Shown here: piece after piece, positions 44,127-55,822 of the stretch | Layout of the letters: each line of letters starts with the position of its first letter | Position numbering within the stretch: the stretch's first letter is position 1 | NCBI GenBank assembly: GCA_963930755.1 | Contig: OZ005735.1 | Span: 182,233,132-182,297,131, forward strand | Source of the DNA: Eudasyphora cyanicolor | Taxonomy: Eukaryota; Arthropoda; Insecta; Diptera; Muscidae | Direction of reading: 5' to 3' | DNA: 64,000 nucleotides | Position numbers and translations under genes: made by a program | The notes under the pieces: model-generated | What the model was told of the DNA's origin: nothing | The model's database searches: none | The model's input: the letters and a program-made list of their open reading frames with translations, nothing else

Positions 44127-44177
44127 TTATATTTTTTATTGTTACAATCGAATTCCAACCAATTATTTTCCTGGGTG

Positions 44178-44645
44178 TAGTTTTAAGTCATTTGAGCAAT
44201 GTCAGTCCGTCCGTTCGTCTGTCTGTCTGCTGGCTGGTGCGCACGATAACTCTCGAAAGGAGTAACCGATTGACTTCAAATTTGATATGCGACAATATTT
44301 TCTCTATCTCCGGCTAAGTTCGAAGATGGGCCATATTGGTCCACGCCTTCTAGTACATACCCCACAAAGGGTTAACATTTAGTGAAATATTGATTCGTTA
44401 AACTGCGTTCTCGAATCTTCTGAAATGTCACACATAGTATTCGTTTGTTAGTCACGAACACATCAAGAAAAATGGACGAAGTGGCCACTTCCTTTAACAC
44501 ATAGTTTAAAGTTATTAAATGCAATGTAAATTGATAATGATTTAATTAAAACAAAAAAAAGAAATAAATTTACGAATATTTTTTTTGGACTCAAGGTGAG
44601 GGGATTCATACGTCGGTTTACCCGTCTGAACTTTCTAACTTGTTT
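44178..44645 (+). mobile_element. DINE-1-like family A, 5'-truncated
   Basis: GTCCGTCCGTTCGTCTGTC, ACTCTCGAAAGGAGTAACCG, GGCTAAGTTCGAAGATGGG, then the hairpin ACGTCGGTTTACCCGTC and terminus CTAACTTGTTTT. The 5' part is absent where the foldback element begins. Confidence 0.75.
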
Positions 44646-45237
44646 TTTAAATAAATTTTTTTCTAAAAATTTTAACGATAGTTACTAAATTCTGTTTCCA
44701 CGTGAAAGTGCCATTATTAAAATTTGTAAGTATAAAAAGATAAGTAACATGAAATAAGCTGTTTAAAAACGCTGGAATAATCCGAAATATGGTTGGTTAC
44801 TTAAAAACTAAATTTCGAAGAGATTAATTTATGAACATTTGCAAAATTCGAATTTCGGTAAGGCAACCTCACAAATTTTAAATTTTGAGTTATGTGACTC
44901 TTGAAGTGAGTGAGCGATATACGAGTATTCTTGATCGTCGTAAAATACGAATACGATTTATAGTTGCAGGTTGTTAGGGATTAAAAATGAGAAATATGTT
45001 TCTGTTGTCGAAAACGCACCTTTTTTTAATCAATTTAGCTGTTTGAAATCTATTTTGACAATAATTCACCGCAACAAAAATTAACCAAATCGATTTATAC
45101 TTTGTTATGGTCGCCATAAAGAGGTCGCTCCCAAATATGCTTATTTAAACAATAAAAACCACAGTATCCAGCCGATTACGCTAATATTTTGTTTCATATG
45201 TACATACGTAAATTCTGCACAACAAATATTTATACAT
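44646..45237. other. No gene recognised
   Basis: AT-rich. A small family C-like trace is present (TTGATCGTCGTAAAATACG, 44931-44950). No exon. Confidence 0.4.
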
Positions 45238-45379
45238 CTATCTATCTATATATATAAAAGAGAGTGTCTGTTTGTGGGTTTGTTTGTATGTTTGTATGTT
45301 TGTTCCGTATAGACGTCTAAACGGCTAGACCGATCATCTTGAAATTTTCACAGAATGTACATGTGAAGGGGGTGCTGAA

Positions 45380-46850
45380 AATAGGGTACTTGAATTTTCG
45401 ATATATCAAGTGGGCGTGGACCCGCCCATAGGGGTCCAATTTTGATATTAAGAAAATTTTTTAGCTAGAGTGCTGAAATTTTTTGTGTATGCATTTAGTG
45501 GCAGATAATGTGAATTTTCCAAAAATGGGCGGAGTCGGAACAATGGGCGTGGCCCCGCCCATATAAGCCAAATTTTGAAATTCAAATATTTTCTACAATT
45601 TATTAGAGAGAGTTCTGTATTTGAGTGTATACGTATCTGGTGACAGTCTACGTGATTGGTCCAAAAATTGGCGGGATCGGCCCAATGGGCGTGGCCCCGC
45701 CAACATAGACCAAATTTTGAAATTTCGATATCTTGAACAATTTGCTAGCGAGAGTGCTGCAATGTTGTGTATATGTATCTGGTGACAGTCTACGTGATTG
45801 GCCCAAAAATTGGCGGGATCGGCCCAATGGGCGTGGCCCCGCCCACATAGACCAAATTTTGAAATTTCGATATCTTGCACAATTTATTATCAAGAGTGCT
45901 GCAGTTTTGTTTATATGTATCTGGTGACAGTCTCCGTGATTGGTCCAAAAATGGACGGGATCGGCTCAATGGGCGTGGCCCCGCCTACATAGACCAAATT
46001 TTTAAATTGAGATATCTTGCACAATTTGCCAGCGAGAGTGCTGCAATGTTGTGTATATGTATCTGGTAGCAGTCCACGTGATTTTTCCAAAAATGGGCGG
46101 GATCGGACCAATGGGCCTGGCACCGCCCATATAAGCCAAATTTTAAAAATGTGATATCTTGCACAATTTTATACCGAGAGACCTGGAATTTTGTGTATAT
46201 GTATATGGTGGCAGTCTGCGTGATTGGTCCAAAAATGGGCGGGATCGGCTCAATGGGCGTGGCCCAGCCCACATAGACCAAATTTTGAAATTTCGATATC
46301 TTGCACAATTTGCTAGCGAGAGTGCTGCAATGTTGTGTATATGTATCTGGTAGCAGTCCACGTGATTTTTCCAAAAATGGGCGGGAGCGGACCAATGCGC
46401 GTGGCCCCGCCCACATAAGCCAAATTTTGAAATTGATATATCTTGCACAATATGTTAGCGAGAGTGCTGGAATTTTGTGTATATGTATATGGTGGCAGTC
46501 TGCGTGATTGGTCAGAAAATGGGCGGGATCGGACCAGTGGGCGTGGCCCCGCCCTTATAAGCCAAATTTCGAAATTGATATATCTTGCACAATTTTTTAT
46601 CTAGAGTGCTGTAATGTTGTACATATGTATCTGGTGACAGTCCACGTGATTGGTCTAAAAATTCGCGGGATCTGACCAATGGGCGTGCCACTGCCCATAT
46701 AAGCCAAATTTTGAAATTGAATTATCTTGCTCATTTTGTTAGCGAGAGTGTTGAAATTTTGCGTATATGTATCTGGTAGCAGTCTACGTGATTGGCTTAC
46801 AAATGGGCGGAATAGGACCAGTGGGCGTGGCACAGCCCATATTTTGATAT
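45380..46850. repeat. 142-bp tandem array
   Basis: The GTGATTGG anchor (or variant) recurs at 45510, 45652, 45794, 45936, 46078, 46220, 46362, 46504, 46646 and 46788: nine intervals of exactly 142 bp. Units contain AATGGGCGTGGCCCCGCCCA and ATATCTTGCACAATTT. The GCCACGCCC core recalls the internal repeats of DINE-1. Confidence 0.95.
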
Positions 46851-47057
46851 ATCTTGCAAGTATTATATAGGAAATACATGAACATAAATGCTCGGTATGC
46901 GATAATTACAGCTGCTCACTCCAATACAATCGCAATATGATAATGTGATGCATGACCAATGAAACAAGAATTTGGAAATTTTATAAGTATACATTTCTAT
47001 TTTCTGGACTTTCCACTGAATTCGGTATTTTTTCATTCAGTGAATTTATCACTAATA

Positions 47058-47755
47058 CCAGTAAGGAAAGGCAGAAAGTCGGGCGGGGCCGATTAGGGTC
47101 ATTGCGATAATAATTTGGAATAATTGGTAAATGTGGTGTGTGTGTGTGTGTATGTATATCTTATTTTGAACCGATAATCGCTAAATTAAGCAATATTCGT
47201 TCCTAAATTAAGAAACATTTTTCTGGAGAACTTTGTAATGATCGGAAGTAAAGTACAACTTCTATAGCGCTTTGTAACCAAATCTGGAGGAACATATATA
47301 TGGAGGTTATATATAAATCTGAATCGATTTTCCTTGAATACTCATTCATGTAAAATAGAAACCTGTTTCTGTCGAATTTCGTACTGATCGGATATAAAAC
47401 ACAGTATCTACAGCGCTTACATGTCAAATTGGGGGTAACATATATATGGGGGCTATATCTAAATCTGAACCGATTTTCTCCGAATTTTGCGGTATTCCTT
47501 CATGTAATATGAAATCTCTTTCTGCCGAATTTCTTACTGATCGGATATAAAATACAGTTTCTACAGCGCTTGAATTTCAAATCGGGGGTAACATATATAT
47601 GGGGGCTATATCTAAATCTGAACCGATTTTCTCCGAATTTTGAAGTATTCCTTCATGTAATAACAAACCTCTTTCTGCCGAATTTCGTACTGATCGGATA
47701 TAAAATACAGTTTCTACAGCGCTAATTTTGACATGGGCAGCGAAGCGCACCGGGC
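47058..47755 (-). mobile_element. DINE-1-like family B, reversed, with 153-bp units
   Basis: ACCAGTAAGGAAAGGCAG plus GTCGGGCGGGGCCGAT is the complement of the family B 3' end. Then come units anchored by TACTGATCGGATATAAAA at 47382, 47535 and 47688, exactly 153 bp apart, each with GGGGGCTATATCTAAATCTG. Confidence 0.75.
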
Positions 47756-47761
47756 TCAGCT

Positions 47762-48900
47762 AGTGTTTTGATATAGTCAAAATTAGAATTCGGTACATAT
47801 TTTAAATCTGTAGATTTAAACCATTTTTGGTCATGGCTCTCACAGTGCGCCAGTGCGAATCTCTAAAGACCGGTTTGTTTTAGCAGCTGTCAAAACGTGA
47901 GAATACAAGAAATCTTAAAACATCATTATTAGAACATCAATAGCGTTTTAAGTTGTGAGTGATTTAATTCCAAGGTCAAGGTTAGAACTTTGTTTAGTTT
48001 TCGGCTGTTATATACTGCTAATTTGATTCTCACTTGTACATTTTGTTTTGGCGTATTTTTCGCACTGTTTGGTAAAGCTTAATACCCATTTTTCCATTAA
48101 CCGGTCTAATGTACATTCATTAGACAAAAATTTCATTTAACGGTTAAATAAAAAAACTTCATCACCGCGGCGTCGCGGCGCTGGTGGTATCCAAATTTTA
48201 TTATCTTTGTTTGGCACCGTTCACACTCCATTCATGAAAAAAATAATACTAATAATAAATTGACAGCAAAGATGGCCAGAGGAGTTAGTGCGGTGGTACG
48301 AACGAATGAGTATTCAAAGCGAATACATTTACTCGTATTTATATTGTTTAGTTCCGCAATTCCACAACAACAGCAACAGTTAGAAAACGCGTTAAAGCGT
48401 GTGTTTTTTTGCACAAATATTATTATACCTATATTGTATCTATAATACATGTACATGTATTCTCGTACAATAGATGCGTGGTTGTATATGTGTATCTCTT
48501 TGAGATGAGATGATGCTCAATGCGACAATGAGGCTCATCCGTTTGTTTTGAAAAAAGCCGACTATGAAAATGGCAAGAAACCGAAATCCATAAGAACGAA
48601 CACACATACAAATGCATAATCTCGTCACGTGTTAATGTTTTGGGGTCAGTGATTTCAAATCTAAGGTTATACCTATTTGCTTTGTTTAGGGGATTTCCGA
48701 ATCATTGATTTTTTTCGAAAAAAAAGAAACAGGTTTCGCCATATCCAGATGACAACATTAGCGAAATTAGGCCAAATTGCAGCGATTCGTAAGGAATAAA
48801 ACTAGTTCGACGGGGCCGAATCTATAAATACCCTCCACCATGGCACAGTGGGAGGAATTAAAAAAGGGAAATTTCAAAATGCAAAAAAGTTGCGGTTATT
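47762..48900. other. No gene; one family C end fragment
   Basis: No supported exon. Frames at 48232-48630 lie on both strands and lack family resemblance. 48800-48845 (CGACGGGGCCGAATCTATAA, ACCCTCCACCATGG) is the complement of a family C 3' end. Confidence 0.45.
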
Positions 48901-49135
48901 TTAAGTTATATTTCAAATAATGTGATTTTGTTTTGCGAAAAAAGTATTTTTTGAAAAAAAAAGTATTTCTTTTAAAAAAAAGTATTTGTTTGCGAAAAAA
49001 GTATCTTTTGCAAAAAAAAATTTTTCCGCAAAAAATATTTTTTTTTCGCAAAACATATTTTTGCAAAAAATTTTTTTTTTTCGCAAACAAATCCATTTTT
49101 TTGAATGAAAAAAATATTTTTTGAGAAAAAAAGGT
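48901..49135. repeat. Low-complexity A/T tract
   Basis: GCGAAAAAAGTATTTTTTG and its complement-like TTTTTTTCGCAAAACATATT alternate, so the tract is partly self-complementary. Lysine/phenylalanine-rich frames on both strands are artefacts. Confidence 0.85.
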
Positions 49136-49818
49136 ATATACAAAATGATCCCTTTGTGTGGGGGTGTCAAAAGTCAATCCGTTACTCCTTTCGAGAGTTA
49201 TCGTGCGCTCCAGCCAGATGACGGACGGACGTTTCTTAAATGACTTAAAATGGCCAAAACGGAATTCCCCATGAACATCCATGGGGTCTTAGGTCATTCC
49301 TTCGATGTGTTACACTTTTTGTCAGTAGTAAATAAAGGGAAATAATTCCACCGTTTGAAGAAGGTAATTTAAGTTGTAAATTTGGGCCATCTATAGGGGC
49401 AGATTTAGGGGCATACAAAATATTTAAACGCATGTTAACTTTTTCTAATTTTTTTTTAAATGTTGGAAATGGGTAACTCTATCAAGAAAATTTTATGAAA
49501 AAATCAAAGTTTGTTAGCAGTTTTCTCAAATACTCCAGAAAAAGTGGCAATATTGATAAACCCTGGGAAATTTCTTAAAAACGCATTTTTTTCTAAAATA
49601 TTTTTAAAAATATTAAGTTGTCGGGGAATACTAAAATTTTCTAGAGAAGAGTAGGAGATTTTTCGATTTTTTTAAATTTTCGAAATATTCAACAAATTGA
49701 ATTTTACGAAAACTCAATGTTTGTAAATAGAAAACCTGAAGATATCGTCTAATGTAAATTTTGTCTCAAATTAACCGGAAAAGGTGGCAATATCGAAAAA
49801 TAGTGGGCAATTTCTTAA

Positions 49819-50360
49819 AGCGCCCTGGAGACGATCAAATAATTCCATCAAATCTTTAAGTGTGTGGGTGCAATCGGCTTTCGTCGGCTACACGTACACT
49901 ACACGTACGCTTTGTCGACTCTGTTTGATGAAAATCAAAAAATTTTGATTTTCTAATTTGATGGCGTTCTATTTGATGGTCTCGCGTTATGTTTGACAAA
50001 AACAAGCTCAGTTGCGTAGTGAACGCCGACATGACAAGTGCGCGGATGAAAACTAATTTAGTGAACGCCGACATGGAGAAGTGCGCGGATGAAAAAAAGT
50101 TTCCGCTGTTTATACGAGTTTTTCATCCACTCTTTCTTTTTCCTTTTCATGTTCTCTTTCTTCTTTTTTAACAAAACTGCTGCACAAGACAAGAAAAGTA
50201 AATCATCATCCGACGACGACATAGTAACCAAACACAAAGAACTCAAAATACCAAGTGATGTTTGACGTATTTATTTGAACGTTTGCGGGCAACACACGAG
50301 CGCACCACACTAATACATACACACTGTTTGATGAAATTATTTGATCGTCTCCTGGGCGCT
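49819..50360. mobile_element. 542-bp MITE with AGCGCCC ends
   Basis: Ends AGCGCCCTGGAGACGATC and (complement) AGCGCCCAGGAGACGATC; TAA (or TTAA) on both sides. The other arm of the surrounding inverted duplication has the empty site (complement of CGTTCTTAAGAAATTTCCC at 51305-51330). The interior contains a direct duplication of GTGAACGCCGACATG and GTGCGCGGATGAAAA. PIF/Harbinger-like if the duplication is TAA, piggyBac- or Kolobok-like if TTAA. Confidence 0.82.
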
Positions 50361-50796
50361 TAAGAACGCAATATTTCCTTAAATATTTGTAAAGCAGCAA
50401 TATTTCCTAAAATATTGGGCTCTCCGAAAAAAGTACCCTTTTCTTAAAATCAGTAAAGAAATCTACCTGAGCCACAGAAACAATTTTCGATTTTCACAAT
50501 TTTGGAAGGGTATTTTGTTATTATCATATTGTATATTGATTTCTTTCTGCGTTGACAACAAAAGAAGCACCCACTTTTTCTTAAAATCAGTAAAGAAATC
50601 TACCAGAGCCACAGTAACAATTTTCGATTTTCACAATTTTGGAAGGGTATTGTGTTAATATCATATTGTATATTGATTTCTTTCTGCATTGACAACAAAA
50701 TTCAGAAGCACCCACTGACACAAAAGTTATGTGGGTGCTTCAGTTATTATATCAATTTATATTTTCAAAAATATGTAATTTTTGTATTTTTTTTCA

Positions 50797-50922
50797 GGCG
50801 TAAGTCTTTCCATGATGAAATGCCAAACAATACTTAACAAAAATAACATGACAGCATGACACGACTCACACGTGATCTGTCAAAAAAGGCTAATGAAAAA
50901 AGTATCTCTACTTGGATCAACC
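50797..50922 (-). mobile_element. mariner family G end fragment
   Basis: CAGGCGTAAGTCTTTCCATG through ACTTGGATCAACC: the 5' end with the first codons of the family also seen at 39500 and 61173, truncated on the left. Confidence 0.8.
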
Positions 50923-52215
50923 TATATTTATAAAGCTAAATCCCACAATTACCAAAATAAATTCGAAAATCCCCAAAAATTATTTATGGTTCTCTATATC
51001 TCCTAAATACAACATATTATTTTTCGCAAAAAAATACAAAAATTACATATTTGTGAAAATATAAATTGATATAATAACTGAAGCACCCACATAACTTTTG
51101 TGTCAGTGGGTGCTTCTGAATTTTGTTGTCAACGCAGAAAGAAATCAACATACAATATGATATTAACACAATACCCTTCCAAAATTGTGAAAATCGAAAA
51201 TTGTTACTGTGGCTCTGGTAGATTTCTTTACTGATTTTAAGAAAAAGGTACTATTTCTCAGAGATCCCAATATTTTAGGAAATAAAGCTTCTTTAAAAAT
51301 ATTTAAGGAAATATTGCGTTCTTAAGAAATTTCCCACTATTTTTCGATATTGCCACCTTTTCCGGTTAATTTGAGGCAATATTTATATTAGAGGATGTAT
51401 TTCGGATTTCTATTAAAAAACTTTGAGTTTTTGTCAAATTCAATTTGTTGAATATTTCGAAAATTTAAAAAAATCGAAAAATCTCCTACTCTTCTCTAGA
51501 AAATTGTAGTATTTCTCCGACAACCTAATATTTTTAATCATATTTAGGAAAAATGCGTTTTTAAGAAATTTCCCAAGATTTATCAATATTGCCAATTTTC
51601 TGGCATATTTGAAAATCCCATTTCATAAAATTTTCTTGATAGAGTCACCCATTTCCAACATTTAAAAAAATGAGAAAAATCAACAAAAACAAAAGATAAC
51701 ATGCGCTTAAAAATTTTGTATGCCCTTCAATCCGCCCCTATAGTTGGCCCAAATTTACAACTTAAATTACCTTCTACAAACGGTGGAATTATTTCCCTTT
51801 TATACCCTCACTTTAGTGTGGGTATATATCATTTGCTACAGACAAAAAGTGTAACACATCGAAGGAGTGACCTAAGACCCCAAGTATGTTCGGGGAAAAT
51901 CCGTTTTGGGCCATTTTAAGTCATTTAAGCTATGTCTGTCCATCTATATATCTGTCCGTCGTCCGGCTGGAGCGCGGTACAGTACAATGTTTTTAAAGTT
52001 TCTATTGTTCAGTGGGACTATATCAAAACGTTGACCAATATGGTTAATTTTCCTTGTGCAGAATTATAGTAAAAATAAAATACAAACTGCAAAATTTCAA
52101 ACAAATATAAAGGAAAATTTGGTCTTTATGGCATAAAAAGGGAAATTTTGAAACGACCTATAATTGGTGATTATGGGTGCTTTAAAAGTATATTAAAAGT
52201 TGCTAAATGGTTATA

Positions 52216-53033
52216 AAGGGTGGTTAAATTTTAAGGGCCGATGTTGATTTTGAATAAAACACAAATTATTTAGGAAATTATTGTCATTTCTTTTTATTAT
52301 GATAATATTGGTACCAAATGGCCGCCGCGACCTCGGCGGCACACCTCCATCCGATGGTCCAAATTTTCGATGACGCTGAGGCATAATTGAGGTTCTATAC
52401 CGTTAATGTGCCGAATCATCTCATCCTATAGCTCTTGCATTGTTGCTGGCTTATCGACGTACACCTTTTCTTTCAAATAACCCCAAAGAAAGAAATCCAA
52501 CGTTGTCAAATCACATGATCTTGGCGGCCATCGCAACGACGTGAGATAACACCGCCATTGAGTTTGTTGCTCAAAAAAGCCATTGTTTCGTTAGCTGTGT
52601 GGCAAGTGGCACCGTCCTGTTGAAACCACATACGAGTATTGTCCACATCCATATCTTCCAATTCGGGCCATAAAAAGTTCGTTATCATCTCTGACTGGCC
52701 TCATTTCGAAGAAGTATGGCCCGATGACGTCGCCAGCCCATAAGACGCCCAAACGAACTGGGCGAGCATGCACAGATGTTTTGCTGAAATTTGCGCACAA
52801 TTAGATTATGCTGATCAAAAAAACATCACGAAGTGCACGAAATGCATTTTGATTTGAACGCCCACTTTCGTAAAAGGCTTAAAAAACTTTAACGCGTTGC
52901 TCGATTGTGTATCTTTTCATGGTTTAAATTAAGTTAGTCTGAAATTGAGAAATGTCAAATGAAATGCAGAAAACAACATGACTTTTAGGTGTCGTTCACA
53001 TTCAACATCGGCCCTTACAATTTAACCATCCTT
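52216..53033 (-). mobile_element. mariner-like element (DD41D type), second family, deleted copy
   Basis: TA-flanked; ends AAGGGTGGTTAAATTTTAAG and (complement) AAGGATGGTTAAATTGTAAG. Reverse-strand relative of 15769-16804 with the same early deletion after the start codon. Confidence 0.87.
52310..52920 (-). pseudogene. Broken mariner-like transposase
   Basis: Starts ATGAAAAGATACACAATCG (52920) and hits a stop near 52880. Keeps HARPVRLGVLWAGDVIGPYF, MITNFLWPELEDMDVDN, the second Asp in QQDGATCHTANETM and, in another frame, LDFFLWGYLKEKVYVD with the third Asp. The C-terminus with RGGHLV is at about 52320. Frameshifts separate all parts. Confidence 0.8.
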
Positions 53034-53434
53034 TATAAGACCTCGTTATCATTTATTTTTGAAAAAAATCCAAAAATTGTTGGGGGTTAGATATAAAATT
53101 GAAAAATGGTTTTACTTAAATTGCAAATAGCTCTTAAATGGCTGAATAGATTTTTACAAAGTCTACGCCGTTTTAAAAATAAATCAAACGGCATATATCT
53201 GTAGAAAATAGTTGTTTAAAAATTTTTAAAATTTTTTAAAAACTTCAATTTAAAAATTTTTTTTCCCCCTCGATTTCCTTCAAATTTACACAGAAATTGG
53301 GCGCTCTCACAAATCCAAATCGAACAGTATTTGATTTTTGGAGCCTCGATATTTGTAAAAGTTATGGACGAAATACTAAGATTGGTCTGGTAATTTTGGA
53401 AATTTTTCTTCTATTCTATTTTTTATTCGAACTA
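53034..53434. other. No gene; dispersed repeat shared with 13.1-13.5 kb
   Basis: Contains CCTCGATATTTGTAAAAGTT and ATGGACGAAATACTAAGATT, which recur at 13350-13390. AT-rich; no exon. Confidence 0.5.
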
Positions 53435-54269
53435 CATGGTTTTCCAATAAGAGTGATATGATTTATTTGCAAAAAAAGCACACTTATTATTAAGGAAATT
53501 CAAAAGTTTTTTATTTAATGTGAGGTACAATCGATACAAATAAGTTCTACATAAAACGTCATTCAAATGGCCTCCAAGACTGCAGGAACGAATTCGATGA
53601 ACCCAATTTTCGAGCACTTTTTCAACTAAATCAAGTCGTATGTCATGAATCTCACGTTCAATATTGACTTGTAAAGCTTGAGAGAGTCTGGTTTATTTCG
53701 AAAGACCAATGACTTCAAATAACCCCACAAGAAATAGTCTAATGGTGTTAAATCACAACTTCCTGGTGGCCATTCAAATTGATCGGTCAATCGGTCAATG
53801 GCCAAAAAATAGCTCTTAACGAGAGCTAAAATATTACTTAGGTCGTAGGTCGACGGGAAAGTGTTTTTTTTTTGGATTTAAAAAAAAAATTGACAGCATC
53901 ATTTTCAAATGTTAACGGAAAGTTTCTTTTAGCTCTAGCTCCTTAACGGTACGTCCGATCGGGAATCGGTCAATGGCAAAAAGATAGCTCTTAACGAGAG
54001 CTAAAATATTGTTCATGGCTGTCAAGGTCGTAGGTCGACTGGAAAGTGTTTTTTGGATTTAAAAAAAAATGGACGAAAAGTTGCGATTGGAGAACGATTA
54101 TTTTGATAATAAAACTGAATAATTTGTAAACGTTGTTCTTGCGTATATCTCTCCATGATGAAATTATAAACACTACTAAATACAATGAAAAACAAATGAC
54201 AGATCATGACATATTTCAAATGGCCGAAACGTCACTTCAAAATCAAATCATCCCTCTTGGAAAACCCAT
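53435..54269 (-). mobile_element. mariner-like deletion derivative, family F
   Basis: Ends CATGGTTTTCCAATAAGAG and (complement) AATGGGTTTTCCAAGAGGG with TA outside. The reverse frame starts MERYTQEQRLQII and FYYQNNRSPIATF. It then runs into the same internally duplicated block (AGCTCTTAACGAGAGCTAAA) as the copy at 33325. The catalytic domain is mostly gone. Confidence 0.8.
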
Positions 54270-55280
54270 TACATATGCATGTATATCTACAAATCTATAT
54301 TCTTTTTGATGTGAAAATTTTGTTCCATGCAAGTATTATTGATATCTCCCAAACTACCGGCGACCCAAATTATTTTTTTCACATTTTTTTTAATTTAAAA
54401 ATATTTCTTTTTTGAAGAAAAAATCGATTTTAATTACTATTTTAAATATAAATATATGTTTTGCAGCTTCCGAAAATATTGGTATTACTAAAGCTGAAGT
54501 CTTTATAAAATATTTAAATACCTGCCGTAGAACAAAAGTTATGATCATTCAAATGCATGCACTTTTCGATATTTTTTGTCAAATTTCTAATGCTTAAATG
54601 TGCATATCTCCCATAGTATTGAAGAGTTTACAACAAAATTGTATCCCCGTTATTAGAGCGCCACACTTAACATTTCCACTAAGTTTGATCAAAATCGGAG
54701 ACCATAACCAATTTTCCTTGATCACTTAACGTGATTCTCGTCATGGTTTTTCTTTTTAATATTTGGATTTTAGCTATGAATCTTACTCTCAGCCATATGA
54801 ACATGGACTGCATAGCTTCGGTCGTGTTAGAGATCGTAAACGTCTAATAACACACAAGATTTTTACATACATACTTGTATGTATATGAAAGAGCGGTCGG
54901 TAACCTCGACTAAAATTCTCTTACTTGTTTAATATATTATATGTTTCAAACGGTAAATATGTATGTAGAACCAAATAAAATCGTATTTAAATCAAAGTAT
55001 TTTAATTATTTATGATTGGATACATATGTATGTATAACCTATTTGCCATGACATTCAAATGAAGAAACACTATTCGTCTAGGTTAAGTTAATGTTAGAAT
55101 ACTAATCTGTTTAGAATACTAATGTGAAGCAGCCAATGGAATAATGTTATTCTGAAATAAATTTTTTTAACTAAATAATTCTAATATAATTTAATACTCA
55201 TTGAAAGTGAAATGATAAATACTGTTGCACAGTGGGGGTAATTAAACAAATCGAAATAGAACTGTAATTTATTTAACGGG
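54270..55280. other. No gene; one DINE-like 3' end
   Basis: 54877-54930 (GAGCGGTCGGTAACCTCGAC, ATTCTCTTACTTGTTTA) is an isolated 3' terminus of a DINE-1-like element. The remainder is AT-rich without recognised features. CACAGTGGGGGTAATT at 55233 has no matching partner. Confidence 0.45.
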
Positions 55281-55822
55281 TCTTCCAATGAAAGGTTTCA
55301 TTTTGATATTTAAAAATACGTATTTTAAAGGGAAATCTTCGGATGTTTATTTCATTGTAAAGGACACAGTATGCCATAGAGGAAAAAATATGAGTGAATT
55401 GGCCACACTCGCAGAACCATATTCAAAATAATCCGGAATTTCATCGAAAAATTATCTTGAGTGATGAGGCCCATTTTCACCTCGGAGGCTACAAGCAGAA
55501 TTGTCGCATTTGGTTTCGGAAAACCCAATAATTATTAATGAAAAGCCTCTCCATGGTGCGGTTTTTGGTTTGGCGGAGTCATTGGAGCAACTATTACAGT
55601 GTATGGAAATCGCTATCGAACAATTATTAATGATTTTGTATGGTCGGAATTGCAAGATATTGATGTTGACGACGTTTATTTTCAACAAGACGGCGATACG
55701 AAACACACAAGCAACGATACCATCGCTCGATTCAAGACCTAAAAGAATTGGTTATGGAAAATGTTATGATAAGAATATGGACCTGCGAGCGTAGGCATGA
55801 TGGACATTTATTTCACTTTCTA
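55281..55822 (+). mobile_element. Diverged DD41D mariner with an inverted 3' end
   Basis: 55425-55822 runs forward: first Asp in LSDEAHFHLGGY-like text, WSELQDIDVDDVYFQQD, and a short C-terminus. 55281-55425 in front of it is the same family's 3' end in reverse (GGGTCTTCCAATGAAAGG, CGGATGTTTATTTCATTGTA, ATGAGTGAATTGGCCACAC). Sequence divergence from the other copies is high. All frames are broken. Confidence 0.65.

Larger units (their letters stand above)
41942..44177. mobile_element. 2.2-kb foldback element
   Basis: Perfect outer ends CACCCAGGAAAATAATTGG ... CCAATTATTTTCCTGGGTG directly flanked by TA. The arms meet at 43012-43022, where the mirror text TTCTGTGTG / CACACAGAA abuts. Left-arm blocks such as GTCTGTCGGTTGTATTTA, ATAATAATGTGTG and AAAGCAACAATC return complemented on the right. 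The right arm lacks the counterpart of about 42080-42480 and carries a nested element at 43564-44104. No transposase of its own. Confidence 0.85.
45238..47761 (+). mobile_element. Helitron-like composite element
   Basis: Left text TCTATCTATATATATAAAAG after an A, and right text GGCTCAGCTAG before a T, fit Helitron rules (5' TC, 3' CTRR, insertion between A and T). A short GCGAAGCGC hairpin lies about 20 bp before the right end. The interior holds a 142-bp array (45.4-46.85 kb) and, from 47058, a reversed family B 3' end with 153-bp units. No Rep/helicase frame. The boundaries are inferred from end motifs only. Confidence 0.5.
49150..51990. repeat. 2.8-kb imperfect inverted duplication
   Basis: Left arm 49150-50790 and right arm about 51000-51990 are mirror copies. 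Outermost are DINE-like family A segments in opposite orientation. Then come GGGAAATAATTCCACCGTTT / AAACGGTGGAATTATTTCCC, ATGTTGGAAATGGGTAACTC / GAGTCACCCATTTCCAACAT, and GAAGCACCCACTGACACAAA / TTTGTGTCAGTGGGTGCTTC near the centre. The left arm carries an extra 542-bp MITE; the loop carries a mariner fragment. Confidence 0.88.

Noticed and set aside
45593..46833. Several overlapping frames with GRGHAHWADPA- or RPLGRSR-like repeats
   Set aside because: Produced by the exact 142-bp array; the same text appears in shifted frames and both strands.
48896..49282. Lys/Phe-rich frames on both strands
   Set aside because: Low-complexity A/T tract that is partly self-complementary.
55233..55248. CACAGTGGGGG as a further Transib-like end
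   Set aside because: No inverted partner with a matching 5-bp duplication. The same holds for CACAGTG at 41846, 47838 and 48845.
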